DNA from: Pigoraptor vietnamica
Taxonomy: Eukaryota > Opisthokonta > Filasterea
DNA: 13,566 nt
Assembly: GCA_943704525.1 (NCBI GenBank)
Contig: CALSCQ010002651.1
Span: 1 to 13,566 of the forward strand
Direction of reading: 5' to 3'
Shown here piece after piece: positions 7,643-13,566 of the stretch. Position 1 is the first letter of the stretch. The number at the start of each line of letters is the position of its first letter. The position numbers and the translations under genes were made by a program. A model generated the notes under the pieces. That model did not search any database. It was not told the DNA's origin and worked only from the letters and a program-made list of their open reading frames with translations.

Positions 7643-8140
7643 TTGCCACGGCACAGTCACACTGTTACTTTAGTGGCAGTGGTGTAGAGTGCGGAGGTCG
7701 TCGCACCCCTCTGTGACCGGATGCCTGTCTTGACGCATGTCCGCACACGGAGGACGCCCATCTGTTGGGCCAAGACAAGCAGGCCGATGCCAAACAGTAC
7801 CCTATTTTCGTCCAGATCTCGTCTGGACATTGCGGTGGGTGTCGCACACTGAACGATGCTATGGAACAACTCCCGGCACAGTTCAACTTTTTTTTTGGAG
7901 TGCACGTTTAAAAATTTTACCATCGTCACCCATTTCTATTCTTCTTCTTCTTCTGAGATGACAAAAAACCAAAGGTGTGCTGGACGACTGAAAAGCACGC
8001 GCCGACAGCCGAAAGGAACAATCCGTGCACATTTACTCGCAGAGCAAACTGTATTTGTATACGCGATGCAGTCAACCGCACAGTCGACGGTTGTGTCGCG
8101 CGACCAGACGACCGTTTGCTCCGTTTACATGCGCGGGTGA

Positions 8141-8220
8141 ACACACCACACACGCACACACACGCGCACACACACGCGCACACACACGCGCACACACACC
8201 CGCACACACACACACGCACC
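8141..8220 (+). repeat. CA/CG alternating repeat (about 80 bp)
   Basis: CA-rich DNA with a regular higher-order unit: ACGCGCACACAC repeated three times, then a CCGCACACACAC variant. The alternating purine-pyrimidine tract includes CGCG steps, a strong Z-DNA-prone pattern. Confidence 0.9.
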
Positions 8221-8282
8221 ACGCCGAGCACGACCACCGTGCGGAGAACCAAAACAGAAGAGCACAATTCGGATGGCGGTAA

Positions 8283-8890
8283 GCCAAAAATGCCGCCGAT
8301 TCCTGTAAAATTGTAATGAAATTCATTATTTTGAATGACATAATCTATAGTTAACTGATAGTAAGTGTATTTATTAATCGAGATCGAAGACAGTTATTTT
8401 TTGGCTCCGGTTGCGGTGGTTTGTGTCACCTGTCCGTATCGCGAAGCAAAAATTACAGTGCGGATATCCTCCGCAGTCGGGTGAATAATTTGCACGTCCA
8501 TACATTTCTGATACTTGTATATCATTGAAAATAATCGGAAATATATTCTGCGGGGCGTTTGTAATAATGCGCCGCCTGCTTCCACGAACGGACTGTCCGC
8601 GTGAGTTCACAGCTATAAATAGATTAGTTGGACACAGCATGTGGACACGGGTGCCAAATCGGACACCTCTCCGGCACCCACCGGTCACGTGCGGTCAATT
8701 CGTCCGGACCAGAACGGAGCATTATTTCAGCGGAAAGTTCGCCATACATTTTTCATACTTAATAATTATTAATTAAATTCGTTTGGACTCGCAACCGTAT
8801 TTTCTATTTTGCGTCTGGCCACCTCACTGAAAATTAGATAAAAATTCGCCCCATACATTTTCCATAGTTAAATAAATAATTGCGCTGTTT
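8283..8890. other. AT-rich island
   Basis: Base composition changes abruptly: runs such as TTAATAATTATTAATTAA and TAGTTAAATAAATAATT stand out against the GC-rich surroundings. Three copies of CCATACATTT occur at 8498, 8742 and 8851, the last two in longer similar context (TTCGCC before, TTAA/TAAT after). The palindrome GTCCGGAC occurs twice (8702-8709 and 8891-8898). No transposase or other domain is visible in any frame. It could be a decayed mobile element, a matrix-attachment or origin-like sequence, or simply AT-rich spacer. Confidence 0.5.
8614..8621 (+). promoter_or_regulatory. TATA-box-like element TATAAATA
   Basis: A perfect TATAAATA lies inside the AT-rich island. It is about 790 bp upstream of the next plus-strand start codon, so it would imply a long leader or an intron in the 5' UTR. 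AT-rich DNA gives such matches by chance. Confidence 0.2.
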
Positions 8891-8997
8891 GTCCGGACCA
8901 TCCGCATGCAGTCGCTCCAACTGACGCATTGGTGGTCCGCTTGACTGGAGCGCGCGCGCACGGCCACTTTCTCCTTCTCACACACCCCTGTCGCCTC

Positions 8998-9053
8998 GCA
9001 CGCACACGCACACACACACACGCACACACGCACACACGCACACACACAGACAC
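8998..9053 (+). repeat. CA microsatellite (about 55 bp)
   Basis: Imperfect (CA)n interrupted by CG steps (units like CACACACG). Together with the repeat at 8141-8220 it brackets the AT-rich island, in the same strand orientation. Confidence 0.9.
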
Positions 9054-9408
9054 GGTCTGCACCGGGACATGCCCCACACCACGTCAGACACGGAGGGACC
9101 GGACCGGGCGTCCACTCGCCTGACACGAAGCCGTTCTCGCGCTTCGCTTTCTTGTCGATGTCCGCCGCACGCAGTTTTTTCATAACTTCGCAAAGCGGTC
9201 CGCTCTTCTGCCTCCCTTCCGTTCTACCCGCGCCCTTCCGAATATCTCTCCGGTGGCGTTGACTCATCAGTCTGCGCGCAGAGATTTCGCTGCGTGCATC
9301 TTTTTATCACATCCTAATTTTCCCGCCCAAATCTCGCGGCACTCTTTTTCTGTCGTGTCTTCTTGCGCACTCGCGCCCAGCTTTGCTCTACCTTTCAGAG
9401 AGCTCCGG

Positions 9409-11046
9409 ATGCCGTCGCTGGACACCATGCATTCGACCGCATCTCCCCTCGCCACACAGTCCCCGATGCAGGCCGGCGCCGTCGCCTCGCCCCAGGGCGG
9501 AAATGCGCCCGGTTCGGCCACGCAGCTCAAGGTCCTCCAGCAGTGGGAGCGGCGCCTTCTTGCCGTTCTCAACGCGAACACACCCGGCGGCGGCCCGCAG
9601 CAGGCGCAGGGTGCGGCGGAGGTGCCCAAGCCCGATGGCGAATCTCCTGACGCCGCCGCGCAGGCGGGCACCCCCGGACAGACCCCCGCGCAGCGCAGCG
9701 GGACCGAATGGATCCCCTGCCCGCTCGGCGTGCGCTGCACAGGCGACGGGTGCCAGTCGGCGACCTTGCATCACAGGTACTTTCGCCTCGACAAGCGCGA
9801 CATTCGCCGCATTCACTGGAGCGACTCTGCGACCGAGGAGAGCAACTTCCGCGGCCTGAAGCGGCGCCTCGAGGCGCGCGGTTTCAAGCGCAACAAGGAC
9901 AAGGAGGAGCCGTCGCGCCGCCACATTTCGGTCTGGTTCGATGCCGAGGGCGTTCTCTCCGGCGGCAATGCGGTCGCGGCCGAGGTGGGCGACATGTACG
10001 CGTCGCCCCCGCGCGCCACCAAGAGCTCCGGGCGCGTGGAGAAGGCCAAGTCCCGCAGCGCGGGTCGCGTGCAGGGCGCCCACGCGTATGCCTACGACAT
10101 GTTTGGCGGCGGCTTTGTGCATCCGTCAATGATGGGCGCGGACGGCGCGCGCATGATGCACGGCCGCGGGGCGTCGCCCGGCATGTACGCACAGTACTAC
10201 GGCTCGGCCCCCTACGGCTATCCGCAGTACAGCGCGGGATCTCCCTACCCGGTGTCGTACCGCCCGCACCCCGGCCCGTTTGTCGCGCGCGCCGACGGGT
10301 CCTTTGCTTCGCCCCAGGGCGCGTTCCCCTATCCCGGCTTCTACCCCGCGGGCGCGGCTGGCGCCAACGGCCCCCGCGCGGGCGGTCCCATGGGAATGTC
10401 TCCGCACGCGCAGGGCTTTTACGGCATGCCGGGTGCCGGCGGTGACGAGGACGGGCGCGTACAGGCGGCGCAGGCGGCGGGCCTCGTGCCCACGGACGGC
10501 GAGCAGGGCGCCGGCGCTTCGCAGGGCGGCGAAGACGTGCCCGTGCTCAAGGCCGCCGACGGGACTGATATTGTTGTCCCTGCGGCCGAGGTCGACGCGC
10601 ACATGGCGGCGTTGCGGTCCCTTGTCGCGGAGGTCAAGCAGCGGCTCGTGCAGGCGGGTCCCGCGGGCCTCCTCCCCACGGACGGCCAGCAGATCGACTC
10701 TGTGGCGCAGTCCATCGCATCGCGCGGTCGCCGCGTGGCGGGCGATAGCTCGGAGCCCCTCTCTGCGCAAGAACACCACCGCCTCGTCGCCGTCATCCGC
10801 CGCGCCGTGGACGCGAGCGTCGTGGGCGCCGTCAACCGCGCGGCCGGCAAGCCCGGGGGCCTGGACATGATTGCGTCTCTTGCCTCTGTGCGGCTGTCGT
10901 TGCACGCGGACGGCTCCCCGCACTCGGACGCCAACGGCACGGCCAGCGCGGGAGGTGCCTCGCCGGCGCCCGGCGACCCCGCCGAGAACGCGGAAGGCCT
11001 CGGGATGATCGAGTCGCGGCTGTCGTCGGGGCTGTGCGTCGAGTAG
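9409..11046 (+). CDS. Putative DNA/RNA-binding regulator: Cys/His cluster plus HSF-like segment
   Basis: 545 aa from the first in-frame ATG (9409); a second Met at 9427 has the better context (ACACCATGC). A pyrimidine-rich CTACCTTTCAG ends at 9398, 11 nt before the ATG, hinting at a 5' UTR intron. Residues 1-100 are low complexity (Ala/Pro/Gly/Gln). C104-x5-C110-x4-C115-x5-H121 could bind zinc. Residues 146-185, from NFRGLKRRLEARGFKR to VWFDAEGVLSGG, line up with the pattern NF..F.RQLN.YGF.K...W.F..E.FL.G of heat-shock-factor DNA-binding domains, but the first half of that domain is not clear. Residues about 225-350 are Gly/Pro/Tyr/Ala-rich (AYAYDMFGGG, YYGSAPYGYPQY) and probably disordered. 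The C-terminal part has possible helices (AEVDAHMAALRSLVAEVKQRL) and two GL(V/L)PTDG(E/Q)Q motifs. The stop is followed by a gene facing it. A nuclear regulatory role is inference. Confidence 0.8.
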   Translation: MPSLDTMHSTASPLATQSPMQAGAVASPQGGNAPGSATQLKVLQQWERRLLAVLNANTPGGGPQQAQGAAEVPKPDGESPDAAAQAGTPGQTPAQRSGTEWIPCPLGVRCTGDGCQSATLHHRYFRLDKRDIRRIHWSDSATEESNFRGLKRRLEARGFKRNKDKEEPSRRHISVWFDAEGVLSGGNAVAAEVGDMYASPPRATKSSGRVEKAKSRSAGRVQGAHAYAYDMFGGGFVHPSMMGADGARMMHGRGASPGMYAQYYGSAPYGYPQYSAGSPYPVSYRPHPGPFVARADGSFASPQGAFPYPGFYPAGAAGANGPRAGGPMGMSPHAQGFYGMPGAGGDEDGRVQAAQAAGLVPTDGEQGAGASQGGEDVPVLKAADGTDIVVPAAEVDAHMAALRSLVAEVKQRLVQAGPAGLLPTDGQQIDSVAQSIASRGRRVAGDSSEPLSAQEHHRLVAVIRRAVDASVVGAVNRAAGKPGGLDMIASLASVRLSLHADGSPHSDANGTASAGGASPAPGDPAENAEGLGMIESRLSSGLCVE

Positions 11047-11293
11047 AGGACGGGTCGCCCTCGCCGCACTCTCCACGCATCTGCTCTCCCTTGCACCCAC
11101 TGCCTATCCTCAAGCGTCCGCCACGTGCAGCCGTCGTCCACAAGCCCACTGCCGTCCCCTCTCCTGAACCCTTTCCCTTCGATTCCCCAGCACGGCCTCT
11201 GCCTCACAGTCGTCTGATTTGCGTCCGTCTCTGTCGCGCGCCCGTTGCCGCTTGCGTTGCGTTTTGGCGTTTTTGTGCGTTGTGTGCGTCTCA

Positions 11294-11325
11294 GCCACCC
11301 GACCTCTTCGCGAGGGAAGGGTGGC
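11294..11325. terminator. Hairpin between convergent genes
   Basis: GCCACCC at 11294-11300 pairs with GGGTGGC at 11319-11325, and inside it CCTC can pair with GAGG around TTCGC. This could fold in either transcript's 3' UTR. Its role in 3'-end formation is a guess. Confidence 0.4.
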
Positions 11326-11341
11326 GGGCGCTTAGAAAAAT

Positions 11342-11357
11342 GGGTCTACACCGACCC
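11342..11357. other. Short hairpin GGGTC-TACACC-GACCC
   Basis: A perfect 5-bp stem with a 6-nt loop, 16 nt beyond the larger hairpin and about 83 nt past the glycosyltransferase stop codon on the minus strand. Such a short stem can arise by chance. Confidence 0.25.
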
Positions 11358-11440
11358 CGAGAAAGTTGAATGAAGAGAGCTGCTTGCTCCAACAACGACC
11401 CCCCAATCGGTGCACTCATCGTCGGATGGTTCGCATTCAT

Positions 11441-13531
11441 TCACGTTTTGACCCCTTTCGCGCCCTCCATGTGCGCGGCAATGTCCCGCAGCCGTCGCAC
11501 AACGACGTCGGCAACGGCGCGCGGAGTGTACTTTGCGACCACGTCCTCCCTCGCCCGCCGACCCCTCGCCACGCGTTCCTCCGGTCGCTCGTACACGCGC
11601 CGCATGAGCTCTCGCAGTCCCTTGAGCGAAGGCTCCGCCCACAGGTGCGTCCTGTACGGTCCCGTCTTGATCTCCACCAGCCCGTCGATTGGCAGTGGGT
11701 ATCCGTTCTGCTCGTTGAGGTACTCTGTGGGCCCCGACCAGTTTGTGGCGATCACCGGCAACGCCATTGCCATCGCCTCGACGTGCGGGCGCCCCCACCC
11801 CTCCCCGCGGCTCGGCAGCACAAAGCAGTCGGCCGCGCGGTACAGCCGTGGCAGCGCCGCCGTGGGCACGTGCGTGTCGATCACGAAGATGGGAGGGAGG
11901 TCGTCCTCGCGAATCCCGAGTCGAACCGCCATCTCGCGCACGCGCTGCGCAAAATCGTCGTCAGAGTGAAACGCGTTCGTGAGGAGATAGAGCTCCACAG
12001 GCGCCTCGTCGGTCCCGTCGCCCCCCACGCCGGGCGATGCGCCGTCGTAGTACGCCCGCCCCCTCGCAAACTCGGTCACAAAGGCTTCCACGAGAATGTT
12101 CCACCCCTTGCGCTCCTCCCACTTGAACACGCTGAGGAACGCGAAGGGCGCAGACGACCCGTCGCCGTCCCTCCGGAGCGCCTTCATCGCAGACGCGCGC
12201 CGCTGTCCGACGGCCAGTTGACCGATGGGAAGTTGCAGCGGCGCGTGCTTCGCGGGGTCGAAAAAGGCGCTGTCGACGGCTTCGGGGACCTTGTGGAGGC
12301 GCGCGGGGTCGACGCCGCTGCGCGCGAACGCCTGGAGATGGAAGTCGGTCGGCACCCACACCTGCGTGGGACACCGTTTGGGTCCAACAATGAGCGCACC
12401 ATTTCTCGAAAGCAACTGTTGCGTCGCAGCTACAAACCCCAGCGCCATTTCCCACAGCATCCCCGCACTAGCACGGCACAACGACGACCGCGATTGCGTG
12501 TGTCGCGCTTAACCCAATCCACAGGCGTGCGCGCGAGCAGTTTTCTACGCGAGTGTCAACAGCCACCGCGCGACCAGTGCGCCACACACCTCGTCCATGC
12601 GGTTGCACCGCTCGACCCATCCCGGCGTGATGCGGTCCGTCTCGAACATGGTGCGCCCAATCGCATACGACGAGCCCTCCAACGGACACAGCGACGTCTC
12701 GTACAGCGGCGGCCGCCACGCGCCCGGTTCGCTGTGGCATATCGTCACAATCGGCTGCTGCGCGTGTGCTGGTGCGCTGCGCAACATCCCCACGAGGGCG
12801 TCGCGCACGTCCCGCGGGAGGCCCGTCACGTAGTCCACGCTGAAGGCGTCCCCGTGCTGCGCTATTCGCAGCGGCATGCGCTCGGACAGCGCCAGCGCAA
12901 ACGACGTCGCCTCGGAACAGTAGCCGCCGCCGCTGAAGAACGGCGCCATCCACGTGACATGAAACGGGAAGTGTTCGAGGCCCAGCGCGGCCGCCGGCGG
13001 CGTCTGTGGACGCACACCGCCGTCCGATGCGCTGCGCTCGGCACTTGCCGACCCCTTCGGTCGCTTCGTTGCCGTTGGAGTTGGTTTTTTGGTGGCGTTC
13101 ACATCTTGTGTGTCTGCGTGCGCGCCCGCGAAGAACTCGATGGCCCTGTTGAACGAGCCCCGCAGCCACTCGGCTGCCGGTGCGACTGCTTCGGAGGCGT
13201 CGTCCATGAGAAGCTGTGCGCCGACGCGCGCCATTCGCACGCAGTGCAGCGCATAGTGCTGTTGATGTGGGGTTGGGAGAGGGAGTTGCGCGATTGGAAT
13301 TGCAGGCGCGGAGTAAGACCTCGCTTCACATGGAAACAGCGGTAAAACGCATGCCCGAAGTGCATATGGGAAGCATGCAATGCAACCATTAATGAAGTCA
13401 CAATTACGGGCGCACACACGCACCTTGGCGTCCCCTGCGCTCGTGAGGCTGAGGTTCGGCACATCTTCAACCAACGCCCACGCAAGAGCCGCTGCGACGA
13501 CGGCCACGAGGAGAGCGCCGCGCACGCTCAT
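11441..13531 (-). CDS. Membrane-anchored GT4-type (GT-B fold) glycosyltransferase, three exons
   Basis: Exons are 13531-13424, 13258-12590 and 12361-11441, predicting 565 aa. It should transfer a sugar from an activated donor in the secretory pathway; donor and acceptor cannot be read from sequence. Residues 1-21 (MSVRGALLVAVVAAALAWAL) look like a signal anchor, implying a luminal catalytic domain. A Thr/Pro/Lys/Ser-rich stem spans about residues 85-125. The N-terminal Rossmann half has the Gly-rich loop FFSGGGY (about 144-149), and DEVWVPTDF spans the second splice junction. The C-terminal half has KVPEAVD (283-289), FLSVFKWEERKGW (ending 346) and the diagnostic E-x7-E of retaining GT-B enzymes in EGWGRPHVE (E446, E454), then GPTEYL. 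The core is complete. The start is 36 nt from the window edge with no upstream stop, so the 5' end is slightly uncertain. Confidence 0.88.
12362..12589 (-). other. Glycosyltransferase intron 2 (228 nt)
   Basis: On the minus strand the donor is GACGAG|GTGTGT and the acceptor TCCCACGCAG|GTG, both phase 0. Splicing rebuilds the conserved DEVWVPT.F motif; without it exon 2 runs to a stop at 12545. Confidence 0.92.
13259..13423 (-). other. Glycosyltransferase intron 1 (165 nt, in frame)
   Basis: The donor is GCCAAG|GTGCGT and the acceptor CCCCACATCAACAG, both phase 0. The length is a multiple of three with no stop, so reading through would add 55 residues. I call it an intron because both sites are good and the acceptor follows a CT-rich tract, while the intervening peptide is Cys-rich and unlike a stem region. 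Confidence 0.65.
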
Positions 13532-13539
13532 TCGATGGC

Positions 13540-13566
13540 AAAAAAAAAAAGGGGGGGGGGGGGGGG
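13540..13566. repeat. Terminal A11G16 homopurine tract
   Basis: The window ends with eleven A then sixteen G. It may be a real low-complexity tract in the glycosyltransferase 5' region or an assembly or sequencing end artefact. Confidence 0.7.

Larger units (their letters stand above)
7608..9408. other. Long intergenic region between POLG and the next plus-strand gene
   Basis: About 1.8 kb with no convincing coding sequence; the short frames present have no recognisable domain. It holds the POLG 3' end, a short (TTC)n run near 7938-7953, CA repeats at 8141-8220 and 8998-9053, an AT-rich island between them, and pyrimidine-rich DNA from about 9190 to 9400 that is probably the 5' end of the next gene. 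I saw no tRNA or rRNA gene. Confidence 0.6.
11047..11440. other. Convergent intergenic region
   Basis: 394 bp between two stop codons facing each other, so both 3' ends lie here. It is CT-rich in its first half and contains two inverted repeats near its right end. No AATAAA hexamer was seen on the strand checked, and no gene is supported. Confidence 0.6.

Noticed and set aside
7657-7929. 90-codon minus-strand frame just after POLG
   Set aside because: No domain, lies in the probable POLG 3' UTR or downstream DNA, and has no upstream promoter or splice signals.
8374-8688. 104-codon minus-strand frame in the AT-rich island
   Set aside because: No recognisable domain and no supporting signals. 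Kept only as part of the island description.
9253-9408. Upstream extension of the 545-aa protein to 9253
   Set aside because: The extension begins at GTG, has no in-frame ATG before 9409, and its composition changes to that of a pyrimidine-rich leader.
10126-11100. Long minus-strand frame opposite the 545-aa protein gene
   Set aside because: Arg/Gly/Val/His-rich antisense shadow with no domain. The plus-strand frame has a consistent codon pattern and a start in fair context.
11366-13345. A 659-codon open frame on the plus strand opposite the glycosyltransferase
   Set aside because: It crosses both exons and introns of the well-supported minus-strand gene and has Arg/His-rich shadow composition.

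Overview
The window is GC-rich eukaryotic nuclear DNA. Spliceosomal introns with GT...AG ends and pyrimidine-rich acceptors restore broken reading frames at conserved protein motifs. The non-coding DNA holds (TG)n/(CA)n microsatellites, a 35-bp minisatellite and an AT-rich island. The one securely named gene is a nuclear mitochondrial DNA polymerase gamma (POLG/MIP1 type). To my knowledge this enzyme is typical of opisthokonts (animals, fungi and unicellular relatives), whereas plants and most protists use another organellar polymerase. An opisthokont, perhaps a GC-rich unicellular one, is therefore my best guess, but the species cannot be fixed from sequence alone.

Layout, left to right. (1) Positions 1-2983 hold minus-strand coding sequence. 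It starts with an F-box exon at 2983, continues into a cysteine- and tryptophan-bearing region I do not recognise (2702-1920, then 1794-913), and ends with an acidic, low-complexity protein (916-221) whose ATG overlaps the preceding stop as ATGA. One or more of these frames may be exons of one gene, and splice-like signals at 114 and 93 suggest transcription continues off the left edge. (2) Positions 2984-3340 are a divergent intergenic region with three short dyad symmetries packed just before POLG. (3) Positions 3341-7607 are POLG in four exons (1152 aa predicted) with a mitochondrial presequence in exon 1 and all expected exonuclease and polymerase motifs. Its introns carry a TG microsatellite and a 35-bp minisatellite. 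(4) Positions 7608-9408 are about 1.8 kb without a convincing gene: an AT-rich island bracketed by two CA repeats. (5) Positions 9409-11046 encode a 545-aa protein with a Cys/His cluster followed by a segment resembling the second half of a heat-shock-factor DNA-binding domain, then a Gly/Pro/Tyr/Ala-rich middle. (6) Positions 11047-11440 are a convergent intergenic region with two hairpins. (7) Positions 13531-11441 (minus) are a three-exon, membrane-anchored GT4-type glycosyltransferase (565 aa predicted). The window ends in an A11G16 tract.

The genes look like ordinary neighbours, not a pathway: mitochondrial DNA replication, a putative nuclear regulator, a secretory-pathway glycosyltransferase and an F-box protein. 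The most useful results are the reconstructed exon structures, above all the 91-nt intron that joins a mitochondrial presequence to POLG. The least understood part is the left 3 kb, where very short introns, a 4-nt gene overlap and unrecognised proteins occur together.
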